Shown: piece after piece, positions 1-10,257 of the stretch
How the letters are laid out: every line of letters begins with the position of its first letter
Numbering within the stretch: position 1 is the stretch's first letter
Origin: Planctomycetota bacterium
Lineage (GTDB): Bacteria > Planctomycetota > UBA8742 > UBA2392
DNA length: 64,000 nt
Assembly (NCBI GenBank): GCA_016712285.1
Contig: JADJRK010000001.1
Span: 744,001-808,000 of the forward strand
Reading direction: 5' to 3'
Position numbers and translations under genes: made by a program
Notes under the pieces: generated by a model
Told to the model about the DNA's origin: nothing
What the model saw: only the letters and a program-made list of their open reading frames with translations
The model's database searches: none

Positions 1-19
1 GAACCGAGAGGGTTGATCC

Positions 20-1648
<1,629 letters not shown>

Positions 1649-1695
1649 CCAGGCGCAGGCATCCAACCTGACGGCCTTCTATCGAGGATCGACCT

Positions 1696-1989
1696 ATGGC
1701 AACCAAACTTCGTCCCCTGGACGACTACATCGTGATCAAGCCGGCCAACGCCGAGGAAGTGACAGCGGGCGGAATCGTGTTGCCCGACACGGCGCAGGAA
1801 AAGCCGCTCAAGGGCGCAGTAATAGCCACGGGACCGGGCCGCATGCTGAAGAATGGCAAGCGCCTTGAGCCCAGCGTCAAGCGTGGCGACACCGTGATGT
1901 TCGGCAAGTACAGCGGCAGCGACGTGAAGCTCGACGGCGTCGAGCACAAGATTATGCGCGAAGCGGAAATTCTGGCCATCATTGAGTAG
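1696..1989 (+). CDS. groES: Co-chaperonin GroES, copy 1
   Basis: This 97-residue protein has the usual GroES length and is the heptameric lid of the GroEL cage. It begins ATKLRPLDDYIVIK and contains the mobile-loop region TAGGIVLPDTAQEK (about residues 22-36), with the IVLP hydrophobic contact that binds GroEL apical domains. The C-terminal strand ends EAEILAIIE, typical of the family. It sits between two groEL paralogues and could serve either. A second groES is found near 59.5 kb next to a third groEL. Confidence 0.97.
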   Translation: MATKLRPLDDYIVIKPANAEEVTAGGIVLPDTAQEKPLKGAVIATGPGRMLKNGKRLEPSVKRGDTVMFGKYSGSDVKLDGVEHKIMREAEILAIIE

Positions 1990-2025
1990 ACGACTGAACT
2001 GAACGAAAGAGCTGAGGACACTCAG

Positions 2026-3633
2026 ATGAGCAAACAGATCCTTTACGAAGTGGAAGCTAGCCGCAAACTTGCCGATGGCGCTCGCAAATTGGCCCGCGCT
2101 GTCAGCGCGACCATGGGCCCATCCGGCCGCAACGTCATCATGCAGAAGTCCTTCGGCGCGCCGACGGTCAGTCGCGACGGCGTGACCGTTGCCAAGGACA
2201 TTGAACTCGAGGACCCCTTCGAGAACATGGGCGCCAAGCTGGTGATGGAAGTTGCTTCCAAGACCAACGATGAAGCCGGCGACGGCACGACCACGGCCAC
2301 CGTGATTGCCGACGCAATCATCGAAGAAGGCCTGCTGATGGCCGGCCACGGCCACAACCCGCAGGACATCAAGCGCGGCATTGATAAGGGCGTGGAAGTC
2401 GCGGTGCAATGGCTGCAGGACAACACCAAGAAGATCAAGAACGCCGACGAGCTGAAGGCAGTCGCCACGATTAGCGCCAACCAGGACGCTGAGATCGGCA
2501 AGCTGATGGCCGAGGCCATCGACAAAGTCGGCGACGAAGGCGTGGTGACAATTGAAGAGGGCAAGGGCCTTGAGACCGAGCTCTCGTACGTCGACGGATT
2601 GCAGTTCGACAAGGGCTATCTCAGCCCGTACTTCATCACCAATGCCAACGAGCTGGTGGCCGAGTACGACAACGCCAAGATCCTGATTTACGAAAAGAAG
2701 ATCAGCAGTGTCCGTGAACTGCTGCCGCTGCTTGAAAAAGTGTCGGGCACGGGCTCACCCCTGCTGATCATCGCCGAAGACATCGAAAACGAAGTGCTGG
2801 CCATGCTGGTGCTGAACCGCCTGCACGGCCGGTTGCAGGTCGTGGCTGTCAAGGCACCCGGCTTCGGCGACCGCCGCAAGCAGATGCTTGAGGACATTGC
2901 CATCCTCACCGGCGGCCAGTGCATCACCGAAGATCTTGGCCAAAGCCTGGAAAGCCTCGACATCGGCGTGCTGGGCACGGCCAAGCACATTGAAGTCGAC
3001 AAGGACAACACCACCATCATCGAGGGCGGCGGCAAGAAGAAGGCCGTCGAAGACCGCATTGCCCAGCTGCGTACGCAAGTCGCGCAGAGCAGCAGCAACT
3101 ACGACAAAGAAAAGCTGCAAGAACGCCTGGCCAAGCTGACCGGCGGCGTCGCGCAGATTCAAGTCGGCGGCATGACCGAAGCCGAAATGAAAGAGCGCAA
3201 GTTCCGCGTCGACGATGCGCTGAACGCAACCCGCGCAGCCAAGCAGGAAGGTGTTGTCGCCGGCGGCGGCGTGGCCTATCTTCGCGCCTCAGTGGCAATT
3301 CGCGCCGCGAGCTATAAAGGCGACGAGAAAGTTGGCGCCGAGATTCTGGCCAACGCCCTTGAAGCACCCTGCCGCACCATCGCCAGCAACGCGGGATATG
3401 ACGGCACCGACGTGGTCGAGACGCTCAAAGAGAAGAAGAAGGACAACGACGGATTCAACGCGTTGACCGGTGAATACGGCGACATGTTCAAGTTCGGCAT
3501 CATTGACCCGACCAAGGTCGCGCGCTGCGCAATCCAGAATGCAGCCAGCATCGCAGGCCTGATGCTGACGACGAACACGCTCGTCACCGACCTGAAGAAG
3601 AAAGACAAGAAGATCGCAGGCGCCACGGCCTGA
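2026..3633 (+). CDS. groEL: Chaperonin GroEL, paralogue 2 (no GGM tail)
   Basis: This 535-residue GroEL paralogue starts 36 bp after groES and is preceded by a GAGGA ribosome site. It has LGPSGR-type and GDGTTTATV nucleotide motifs, ENMGAKLVMEVASK and RVDDAL with the ATPase aspartate. The C-terminus ends in a lysine-rich KKKDKKIAGATA rather than GGM repeats. It differs from paralogue 1 at many positions, so the two are not a recent duplication. Two GroELs flanking one GroES suggests client specialisation or mixed rings, which is inference. A strong hairpin terminator follows. Confidence 0.97.
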   Translation: MSKQILYEVEASRKLADGARKLARAVSATMGPSGRNVIMQKSFGAPTVSRDGVTVAKDIELEDPFENMGAKLVMEVASKTNDEAGDGTTTATVIADAIIEEGLLMAGHGHNPQDIKRGIDKGVEVAVQWLQDNTKKIKNADELKAVATISANQDAEIGKLMAEAIDKVGDEGVVTIEEGKGLETELSYVDGLQFDKGYLSPYFITNANELVAEYDNAKILIYEKKISSVRELLPLLEKVSGTGSPLLIIAEDIENEVLAMLVLNRLHGRLQVVAVKAPGFGDRRKQMLEDIAILTGGQCITEDLGQSLESLDIGVLGTAKHIEVDKDNTTIIEGGGKKKAVEDRIAQLRTQVAQSSSNYDKEKLQERLAKLTGGVAQIQVGGMTEAEMKERKFRVDDALNATRAAKQEGVVAGGGVAYLRASVAIRAASYKGDEKVGAEILANALEAPCRTIASNAGYDGTDVVETLKEKKKDNDGFNALTGEYGDMFKFGIIDPTKVARCAIQNAASIAGLMLTTNTLVTDLKKKDKKIAGATA

Positions 3634-3667
3634 ACAAGTGCCAGGGCCGGTGATGCAGCAGTTATGG

Positions 3668-3692
3668 GCCCGGGGGAGCAGCCCCGGGCTTT
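3668..3692 (+). terminator. Rho-independent terminator after the groEL-groES-groEL operon
   Basis: A perfect 8-bp stem (GCCCGGGG / CCCCGGGC) with a 6-nt loop is followed by TTT. It lies 34 bp after the second groEL stop and before the next gene's ribosome site, so it probably separates the chaperonin operon from the dnaJ-grpE genes. Confidence 0.8.
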
Positions 3693-3746
3693 GCATTGAG
3701 AAGGGCAGACGAAGGTCAAACGCAGGGCGAACTACAGGAGATTGCG

Positions 3747-4097
3747 ATGGGCAAGCGCATGGTAGCGGGTCTGGCGATTGGCGCGCTGGCTGTACTGCTG
3801 GCATGGGGCGGCATTTCGATGACTCGCCCCGAGCCCGTGAGCGCGCAGCGTGCAACCGGCTTCGAGTACGGGTTTCTGCTGCCTGTGCCCCGGCTGGAAA
3901 GCTACGACATTGACCTCGGGCGCTGGGCCGCCAAACCCACCGACAAGGAATACCACAACGCGCTGGTGTTCCCGTACGAAGAGGGCAGCAACACATTTGA
4001 GCGCCGCGTGAACTGTCTGCGTCGATTGAACGGTTTGTCCGCAGAGGGCTGGGAACTGGTGGACGCAGAGGCAGGGCTGCTGCGCCGCGCAAAGTAA
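3747..4097 (+). CDS. Small secreted or membrane-anchored protein of unknown function
   Basis: The predicted product is 116 residues. I chose the ATG at 3747 because an AGGAG site lies 6 nt upstream and the protein then starts MGKRMVAGLAIG, a short basic segment followed by a hydrophobic stretch (about residues 5-22) ending at a plausible VSAQ signal cleavage site. The rest is charged and ends GWELVDAEAGLLRRAK. That pattern resembles small DUF4177-like folds in which a conserved tryptophan follows a Gly, but this is only suggestive. The stop overlaps the dnaJ start by one base (TAATG), so the two are translationally coupled. Confidence 0.7.
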   Translation: MGKRMVAGLAIGALAVLLAWGGISMTRPEPVSAQRATGFEYGFLLPVPRLESYDIDLGRWAAKPTDKEYHNALVFPYEEGSNTFERRVNCLRRLNGLSAEGWELVDAEAGLLRRAK

Positions 4098-5218
4098 TGG
4101 CCAAACGCGACTACTATGAAGTGCTGGGAGTGGCCAAGAACGCCGGCAAGGCCGAGATCAAGAAGGCCTATCACAAGCTGGCGCTGAAGTACCACCCTGA
4201 CCGCAACCCCGGCGATGCCGAGGCCGAAGGCAAATTCAAAGAAGCCGCAGACGCCTACTCGATTCTGTCCGACGACGACAAGCGCAAGCAGTACGACACC
4301 TACGGCCACGCCGGCAACGGATTTCCCGGCGGCGGCTTCAGCAACGTGGAAGACATTTTCAGCGCCTTCAGCGAGATCTTCGGCGGCAGCAGCGTGTTCG
4401 GCGACTTCTTTGGTGGCGCGGCGCGCTCGCGTAGCCGCGGCCGTCGGGGTGCGTCGCTGCGCTGCACCATCGAGCTTGAGTTCAGCGACCCCGTGGAGAA
4501 CACCCAGAAGACCATCACCATCCGCAAAGCCGAAACCTGCGATACATGCAGCGGCAGCGGCGCGAAGCCCGGCACCAAGCCCGACCACTGCCCGCAGTGC
4601 AACGGCGCCGGTGTCGTGATGACCAGCGCGGGATTCTTCAGCATGCGCAGCACGTGCCCGCGCTGTGCCGGCCGGGGCGAGGTGATCAGCGACCCGTGCA
4701 CACCCTGCGGCGGCACCGGTCGCGTGCTGAAAGACAAAGAGATCGCGCTGAAGCTGCCTGCGGGCATTGAAGATGGCATGACGCTGCGCGTGGGCGGTGA
4801 GGGCGAAAGCGGAGAGAACCGCGGACCAGCCGGTGACCTGCTGTGCGACGTGCATGTCAAGCCGCATCCGCTGTTCAAGCGCGCAGGCGCCGACGTGTAT
4901 CTTGAGCTGCCGGTTGGATTCGCCCAGGCGGCACTTGGAGCCAAGCTTGAGGTGCCGACGTTGCGCGGTCGCGCGGACCTGAAAGTGCAACGCGGAACGC
5001 AGGCCGGTACCGTCACGCGCATGAAGGGCGAGGGCTTTCCGCGGCTTGACGGTCACGGACGGGGCGATCAGCTGGTCGAGATCGTGATCGAGGTGCCGCA
5101 GAAGCTGACGAAAGAGCAGGAGAAGCTGCTGCGCGAGTTCGCGGAAACAGAAGAGCAGAACATATCGCCCGAAAGAAAGTCGTTTCTGGACAAGGTAAAG
5201 AAACTGATCAGCAAGTAG
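4097..5218 (+). CDS. dnaJ: Chaperone protein DnaJ (Hsp40)
   Basis: This 373-residue type I Hsp40 delivers clients to DnaK and stimulates its ATPase. The J domain covers residues 1-70, with the essential HPD at 33-35. A Gly/Phe-rich linker follows (about 73-125). Four CxxCxGxG zinc repeats (CDTCSGSG, CPQCNGAG, CPRCAGRG, CTPCGGTG) lie at about 150-215, and then the two C-terminal substrate-binding domains. All key residues are present. It is coupled to the upstream gene by a one-base overlap and is followed by grpE. No dnaK is in this window. Confidence 0.97.
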   Translation: MAKRDYYEVLGVAKNAGKAEIKKAYHKLALKYHPDRNPGDAEAEGKFKEAADAYSILSDDDKRKQYDTYGHAGNGFPGGGFSNVEDIFSAFSEIFGGSSVFGDFFGGAARSRSRGRRGASLRCTIELEFSDPVENTQKTITIRKAETCDTCSGSGAKPGTKPDHCPQCNGAGVVMTSAGFFSMRSTCPRCAGRGEVISDPCTPCGGTGRVLKDKEIALKLPAGIEDGMTLRVGGEGESGENRGPAGDLLCDVHVKPHPLFKRAGADVYLELPVGFAQAALGAKLEVPTLRGRADLKVQRGTQAGTVTRMKGEGFPRLDGHGRGDQLVEIVIEVPQKLTKEQEKLLREFAETEEQNISPERKSFLDKVKKLISK

Positions 5219-5243
5219 TTCGGCCAGCGGCGCGGGATGGAAG

Positions 5244-5897
5244 ATGGCAATGCCGGAAGAGAACCAGAACGAAGTTGTGCAGGAAGGCGAACCCCGCGAA
5301 CCCCACGCGGCGGAGGAAGCCCTACACGACCAGCACGATGCCGAGATCGCGGAGGCAGCCACACGCGGCGAGCATATCGCCTCGGAAGACCTGTCGCCGC
5401 GCCAGAAAGCCAAGAAGCTGCGCAAGCTCAGCGACGAAGAGCTCGTGGCGCTCGCCGAGGAGGCGGCAAAGGCCGAGCATTGGCTTGACGTGGCGCGACG
5501 GGGACAAGCCGAGTTGGACAACACGATCAAACGCCTGCGCCGCGAGCAACAGGACGCCGCCCGCTATGAAGGCAGCGCGATGGCCCGCGACCTGTTGCCG
5601 GTGATCGACAACCTGACACGGGCGCTGGAGGCTGGCGTCAAGGCGCAGGACTTCGAGGCGCTGTACGCAGGCGTTGAGTTGACGCGCAAGATGTTCATCG
5701 ACGCGCTCGCGCGCCAGGATGTCACACCGATTGCGGCCGAGGGCACAACATTTGACCCGGCGTTTCATGAGGCGCTTATGATGGACAGCCGCACCGACAC
5801 GCCAGACAACGTGGTCACCACCGAGCTTGAGCGCGGCTGGAAGATGCACGACCGCGTGCTGCGCGCCAGCAAAGTGCGCGTGAACAAGCGCGGGTAG
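5244..5897 (+). CDS. grpE: Nucleotide exchange factor GrpE
   Basis: This 217-residue protein is the ADP/ATP exchange factor for DnaK. It has an acidic low-complexity N-terminus (about 1-50) and a long coiled coil with RAQAELDN-like character (WLDVARRGQAELDNTIKRL). The core follows with DLLPVIDNLTRALE and the family C-terminus FDPAFHEALM, then ERGWKMHDRVLRASKVRV. It begins 25 bp after dnaJ, so dnaJ-grpE are co-transcribed. The first ATG was used; a second ATG two codons later is an alternative. Confidence 0.95.
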   Translation: MAMPEENQNEVVQEGEPREPHAAEEALHDQHDAEIAEAATRGEHIASEDLSPRQKAKKLRKLSDEELVALAEEAAKAEHWLDVARRGQAELDNTIKRLRREQQDAARYEGSAMARDLLPVIDNLTRALEAGVKAQDFEALYAGVELTRKMFIDALARQDVTPIAAEGTTFDPAFHEALMMDSRTDTPDNVVTTELERGWKMHDRVLRASKVRVNKRG

Positions 5898-5930
5898 GCA
5901 AGGGTCAGGACTCAGCAGCGGAGCAGCAGC

Positions 5931-6209
5931 ATGCCAACCTACGACTACCAGTGCCCCGATTGCGGCCACGCCTTTGAGGCGTTCCAGAGCATCAAGGAAA
6001 AGCCGCTCAAGTTGTGTCCCAAGTGCGGCAAGCGCAAGGTCAAGCGCCTGATCGGCACCGGCGGCGGGTTGATTTTCAAGGGCAGCGGCTTTTACCTGAC
6101 CGACTATGCGCGCAAGGGCGGCGAGCCAAAGCCTGAATCAAAGAGCGAAACCAAGCCCGCTGAGACGAAGGCACCCGAAAGCAAGCCGAGCGGCAGCAAG
6201 AAGGACTAA
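5931..6209 (+). CDS. FmdB-family zinc ribbon protein
   Basis: This 92-residue protein opens with MPTYDYQCPDCGHAFE and has a second pair CPKCGKRK, a CxxC...CxxC zinc ribbon typical of the FmdB putative regulatory family. After the GTGGGLIFKGSGFYLTDY segment, also family-typical, the tail is a low-complexity Lys/Glu/Pro/Ser region (about 62-92). Its biochemical role is unknown; these proteins often sit beside chaperone or translation genes, as here. The gene lies 33 bp after grpE. Confidence 0.85.
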   Translation: MPTYDYQCPDCGHAFEAFQSIKEKPLKLCPKCGKRKVKRLIGTGGGLIFKGSGFYLTDYARKGGEPKPESKSETKPAETKAPESKPSGSKKD

Positions 6210-6213
6210 GCGT

Positions 6214-6438
6214 CTGGCCAAGGCCCGCACAAAGCGCTGCACCGAGTGCCACAAGCGCTTCACGTTCAATAGCGTGTCGGAGCATGCGTGGTTTCCGTTC
6301 TGCAGCGAGCGCTGCAAAACGATCGACCTTGCCCGCTGGTTCACGAACAAATACGGCTTTGTGGAAGATCTGGGCCAGGGCAACGACATGAAGACCGGCG
6401 GCATGGACGCAATTCAGGACTCAGATCCGCCGGACTGA
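6214..6438 (+). CDS. yacG: YacG-like zinc-binding protein (DNA gyrase inhibitor family)
   Basis: The protein carries the YacG zinc knuckle CTECHKRF...FCSERCKTIDLARWF and the family KYGF segment, then an acidic tail. E. coli YacG binds and inhibits DNA gyrase. No ATG, GTG or TTG lies in frame near the expected N-terminus; the nearest ATG (6106) would place about 100 bp inside fmdB. A CTG at 6214, 5 nt after the fmdB stop, has an AAGGA tract 8-9 nt upstream. It gives a 74-residue protein, close to normal family size, so I use it. The 3' end overlaps convergent truD by 25 bp. The family call is good; the start is uncertain. Confidence 0.75.
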   Translation: MAKARTKRCTECHKRFTFNSVSEHAWFPFCSERCKTIDLARWFTNKYGFVEDLGQGNDMKTGGMDAIQDSDPPD

Positions 6439-7604
6439 TCTGCCGGAGGCTGCGAACCAAGCACCAGCCGCCGCGTGATGATTGTGGCAAAGCTCCCGCG
6501 CGGCAGTTCGAAACTCACCTGCACTTTTGCACGACCTTCGTTCAGTTCATCCGGCTGCGCGGGCTCCATCGCAAAGTTAGCGGGAAACATCAGTGCCCTG
6601 CGCGACGCGGCTTTGAACCTCGTGCGCTGCAAACCCTCCAGCTTCAGCTGCGCGAGTGTGATTCCTTCCTCGGCAAGCACGGCCTCGATATGCGGGGCGG
6701 CTGCGGGGAATTCTGCCAGCCGCGTAGATGGGCCCAGCAGCGGCAACTCCAGCTCTCGAAGAGTCTCGTGATCGGCCCGGTGGAACGCGATCTCGCCCGA
6801 GCGGTTGCGCAGCACTTCATGCTCGGGGCAGCTCGCGGCAATCAGCCGCGTGAGCACACGGTTGAACAGAAAACTCTGATAAGCCGCAACGAACAGCGTG
6901 CGAAGGGCCGGCGTGATACGCTCAAAGCATCCGGCCCAGCCGCCAGGGTGCTCCTGCAGATAGGCCACCAGCGCGCGCTCGGGCGATCGTGTCATCTGGT
7001 CGTGCAACACGGCCCAGTCGCCCCAATGCTCAATGGCCAGTCGGCGATTGGTCTTGTCACGCATGCTCTGCTTGCGGTGGGGGGCGGCGAGGTGAAGGCG
7101 CACAGCCTCTTCGAAGTCGCCCCGCGCGAGTGCCTTGGCGATGAATCCCTGCCCGTGGGCGATGCCTCCGAAGCGCTGGTTATCATAATAGTTCGGCACG
7201 CCGGCCCGCTGCATCTCGGACGCATTCGCCGGCAGCACCGCCAGTTCGGCCGGACTAAGATTGCGCATGGCGATGCGAAAGCGATTACCAAGAATGATCG
7301 CAGCCGTCAGCGCCGCACGCGCCTTGCCGACGAAGCGCAGCTCAAGCCGCTCGTCGCCGGTGTCGGACTTCAGCGGCCGTGCAGAACTGAACAGTTGACG
7401 CGTCAAACCGTGCTTGTCTTTGAGGCCGGCGGCCGAAAGGTCGCTTGCGCGCAGCTTGTTGCGCTTGGCCAAAATCGAAAGCGCCTCCAAAGTCGCCAGC
7501 GAGCGCTTGGTGAGTTCATACACGAAGTGCGCGCCCGCGGGGTCTGGAGTGAAATCAGCGGATTCTTCGACGATGAAATCTTCGGGGCGGGTCTTCAGCT
7601 TCAT
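6414..7604 (-). CDS. truD: tRNA pseudouridine(13) synthase TruD
   Basis: This 396-residue enzyme isomerises U13 of tRNA-Glu to pseudouridine. The N-terminus has the family PEDFIVEE motif (about residues 7-14). The catalytic Asp is D63 in AGLKDKHG, matching Asp80 of E. coli TruD in the AGRKDRHA motif. The segment NYYDNQRFGG and the C-terminal RALMFP are also TruD hallmarks, and the inserted TRUD domain sits centrally. It stands alone on the minus strand, converging with yacG. Confidence 0.95.
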   Translation of the reverse strand: MKLKTRPEDFIVEESADFTPDPAGAHFVYELTKRSLATLEALSILAKRNKLRASDLSAAGLKDKHGLTRQLFSSARPLKSDTGDERLELRFVGKARAALTAAIILGNRFRIAMRNLSPAELAVLPANASEMQRAGVPNYYDNQRFGGIAHGQGFIAKALARGDFEEAVRLHLAAPHRKQSMRDKTNRRLAIEHWGDWAVLHDQMTRSPERALVAYLQEHPGGWAGCFERITPALRTLFVAAYQSFLFNRVLTRLIAASCPEHEVLRNRSGEIAFHRADHETLRELELPLLGPSTRLAEFPAAAPHIEAVLAEEGITLAQLKLEGLQRTRFKAASRRALMFPANFAMEPAQPDELNEGRAKVQVSFELPRGSFATIITRRLVLGSQPPADQSGGSES

Positions 7605-7635
7605 GCGACAAGTAGATGAGCGGCGCAGGCGTGCG

Positions 7636-9669
7636 TCAACCGGAACGCTTGTTGGCGTATTCGAGCAGCCGCAACAGGCCGCTGTTCAATTGGCGGTCCG
7701 GGGCGAAGGCCTTCCAGTTTGCCAGTGCCGTTGCGGCAGGCTTGAAATTGGACTCGCCGATCAGAACCGCGCCGTACAGTGCCCAGGCTTCGGCATCCAG
7801 CTTGATGCCGCCATCTTTGCCGCCCTGTTCGCAGTGCTTGCGCAGCGCCTCCAGGTGGCCTGCGTACACCTGCGCGCTGGAGTAGCCATCGACGACAAGC
7901 AACTGGAACGCTTTGCCCTCGGCCATTGCCGCCTGCTGCTCATCCAGTAATTGCACGAGTCGCAAGTATCCGTCGTTGTAGTCGGCGAGTGCGAAGGCAC
8001 AGCGCAGCAGCGATAGCGTGATGTACGGCAGCTTGGCGTCGGCCTCAGCGGCTTTGAGATAGGCATTGCGCGCGCCCGCGTAGTCGCCGGCCCGGAACAG
8101 CTTGTCGGCTTGGCCCTGCAGCGCACGGGGCGAGGGGTCTTCGGGTACCCCATCGGGTGTCACGTCATTCTGGTAGGCTTCTTCGGCAAGAATGCGATCA
8201 AGAGCTTTGACCATCTCGTTCGTCGGCAGTTCGATCTTGGCAACGACAAGTTCTTCACGCGCCGAGCGATAGCGGCCGCGCGTCACCTCAATCCAGGCAT
8301 GTACCAGGCGCGGCATTGCAGCATTCGGGTCCGCGTTGCGGCGGTCGATCACGGTCTTGTGCCACGCGTCAAACTGCTCCGAGCGGCCAAAGAGGTCGCG
8401 TACCGAGTTCAGCCGCGTACGATCTTCACGCGAGGCCTTCTCGAACCATGTTTGCAGCGCAACCGCGGCGTCGAGAAAGTCGCCCTTGCCGATCAACACG
8501 ACAAACACCAGGCGGTACACCTCGGGTTCCGCACTCGCGGTCACCAGCGGGTCGAGGACTTTCAGCGCCTCAGCATAGTCTGCGCGACGGATGTGACGCC
8601 GCGCGTCTTCCATCGTGCCGGCTGGCGGCGACGGTTCATCCGGTAGTGGCGCGGGGATCACTGCGTCACTGCCTGTACCGGCGGGATCGGCAGACAGGCC
8701 GCGCTGCTCTTGAAACGCCTTGAGGTCATAGGCGAAGCGGTCCAGCTTGTCGGCTACCAGTACGCGCACAGCGGCATCGGACGCGCTGGCATGATAGCCG
8801 GCGCAGAACAGCAGCAGCGCGGCGAGCTGAAGTTCTTCCTTTGTCGGCTGCGACGGCGCCAACAGTGCCTTGCCTGCGCTGGCGCAGGGCGCGGATGCCG
8901 GCTTCAGGTCATGCAGCCAAGGGAAGAAATTCCCGCCGTCATATCGACCAATCGCGCGCGCCAGCATGTGCTGCGCCACGGGTACATCCTGGGACGCGGC
9001 CAGGGCAATCGCCATGCCCGCGTAATGCTCGGCAGGGCCCGGTGTGTCCAGCGCGGCAAATGCGAACGAACGCGTGGCGTCGGCCCAGTCGCCCGCGCGC
9101 AAGCTGTTGATGCCGCGTTGGCGGCTGCGGTCGTCGCTGTTGCCGGACAGGCGCGAAGCCTGTGTGTCGCTGCCGGCAAGTTCTTCTGCGCGAACCAGGA
9201 ACGCGAGTGCACGTCGCTTGTCCTGGTCGATCAGCAGCATGGCGCCGGTGAGAAAGCACATCTCGGAATCGGCTTCGGCCCGTTGGGCAAGCTGGTTCAG
9301 GCGCGTTCCCACATCAGCGGCCGGCATGCGCGAAGCAAGCGGCGGCAGACCGACAATGGCGGCGGGGTCCACAGCCAGCGCGCGACGCATATAGCGTGCC
9401 GAGTCATCGAACTGGCCCATCCAGAACAGAACCAGGCTGAGCTGCACGTTCTCGCGCGCGCCCGTGGGGTTGGCTTTCAGGGCGTACGCGGCGTATTTGG
9501 CACTTTCACGGCTGCCATCGACGAGTGCGCTTTGTGAACGCTTCAGCCAATCGACGGCTTCAACTTCCGGGCCTTCGGCGTTCAAGCCGCTGGCCAGAAG
9601 TATCAGCAATGCAAACAGGGGCGCCACTCGGGCAAGGGGCGCCCCCTGGATGATGCGGTTTCGGTTCAT
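7636..9669 (-). CDS. Secreted TPR-repeat protein of unknown function
   Basis: The predicted product is 677 residues. The chosen ATG at 9669 lies one base after the stop of the upstream lipoprotein gene and opens directly into a signal-peptide-like segment with a hydrophobic run ending LLASGLNA. The rest is alpha-helical, with several tetratricopeptide-like pairs (for example an SAKYAAYALKANP unit near the N-terminus and a GDYAGARNAYLKAAEADAK unit near the C-terminus). An acidic Pro-rich linker is central. It probably acts as a periplasmic scaffold. No enzymatic motif is visible. It is likely co-expressed with the preceding lipoprotein. Confidence 0.75.
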   Translation of the reverse strand: MNRNRIIQGAPLARVAPLFALLILLASGLNAEGPEVEAVDWLKRSQSALVDGSRESAKYAAYALKANPTGARENVQLSLVLFWMGQFDDSARYMRRALAVDPAAIVGLPPLASRMPAADVGTRLNQLAQRAEADSEMCFLTGAMLLIDQDKRRALAFLVRAEELAGSDTQASRLSGNSDDRSRQRGINSLRAGDWADATRSFAFAALDTPGPAEHYAGMAIALAASQDVPVAQHMLARAIGRYDGGNFFPWLHDLKPASAPCASAGKALLAPSQPTKEELQLAALLLFCAGYHASASDAAVRVLVADKLDRFAYDLKAFQEQRGLSADPAGTGSDAVIPAPLPDEPSPPAGTMEDARRHIRRADYAEALKVLDPLVTASAEPEVYRLVFVVLIGKGDFLDAAVALQTWFEKASREDRTRLNSVRDLFGRSEQFDAWHKTVIDRRNADPNAAMPRLVHAWIEVTRGRYRSAREELVVAKIELPTNEMVKALDRILAEEAYQNDVTPDGVPEDPSPRALQGQADKLFRAGDYAGARNAYLKAAEADAKLPYITLSLLRCAFALADYNDGYLRLVQLLDEQQAAMAEGKAFQLLVVDGYSSAQVYAGHLEALRKHCEQGGKDGGIKLDAEAWALYGAVLIGESNFKPAATALANWKAFAPDRQLNSGLLRLLEYANKRSG

Positions 9670-9670
9670 G

Positions 9671-10150
9671 CTACTTGCCGCCGGCGTTTGCTTTACGAAG
9701 GCGCGCGGTGATGGCGTTGGCCAGTTCCGCTTCAAGGTCAACGTCGCGCCCGGCTTCGGTCCATTTGTTGCTGTACATGGCCGTCGGTCCGCCGCGCCCG
9801 GTGCTTGACCCGGTGTAGACTTCTTCGCGCGCGACTACCACGGGCTCGTAGACGCCATCGGCGCCGAGTTGCGGGTACGCGCTGATGCGCATGCGGTACT
9901 TTTCCAGGCCGATGGCGCGCTGGTCGCTGATTGCGGTCCAGTGCTCGTACTTCCATTCGACATTGGCGCGGAACACGCGGTCTTTGCCGAACTTCTCGGC
10001 CATGGCGTCGTGGATTGCTGTATCCACGGCGTCAAAGCTGCCGCTGAAGTAATAACCGGCTTGCATCTTGTAGATGTCATCCTGGAAGACGGTGCAGCCG
10101 CTCATCAAGAATACGGCCGCCACAGCAAGCATTGCGAACAACGATTTCAT
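9671..10150 (-). CDS. Small lipoprotein of unknown function
   Basis: The product is 159 residues from the ATG at 10150. The signal peptide is MKSLFAMLAVAAVFLMSGC, with the lipobox LMSGC and acylated Cys19. The mature part (YYFSGSFDAVDTAIHDAMAEKFGKDRVF) and the following beta-rich stretch with RMRISAYPQ resemble small DUF-type lipoproteins that carry an alternating beta region. I do not recognise the family. It ends one base before the TPR protein start, so the pair is probably translationally coupled. Confidence 0.75.
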   Translation of the reverse strand: MKSLFAMLAVAAVFLMSGCTVFQDDIYKMQAGYYFSGSFDAVDTAIHDAMAEKFGKDRVFRANVEWKYEHWTAISDQRAIGLEKYRMRISAYPQLGADGVYEPVVVAREEVYTGSSTGRGGPTAMYSNKWTEAGRDVDLEAELANAITARLRKANAGGK

Positions 10151-10257
10151 TTTCGACTCCACAGCGGCCAAGGGGTATCGGCCACAGGCGCGGACTCGGG
10201 GCTTACACACATGCTACCGCCGGTGGTTGCCCGTGCAAGAGAGTATTCGCACAGTGC

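Noticed and set aside
3902..5530. Long minus-strand open frame antisense to dnaJ and grpE
   Set aside because: DnaJ and GrpE are unmistakable on the plus strand; high GC content produces long antisense frames.
6288..7619. 443-codon plus-strand open frame opposite truD
   Set aside because: TruD motifs on the minus strand are clear and this frame has no recognisable features.
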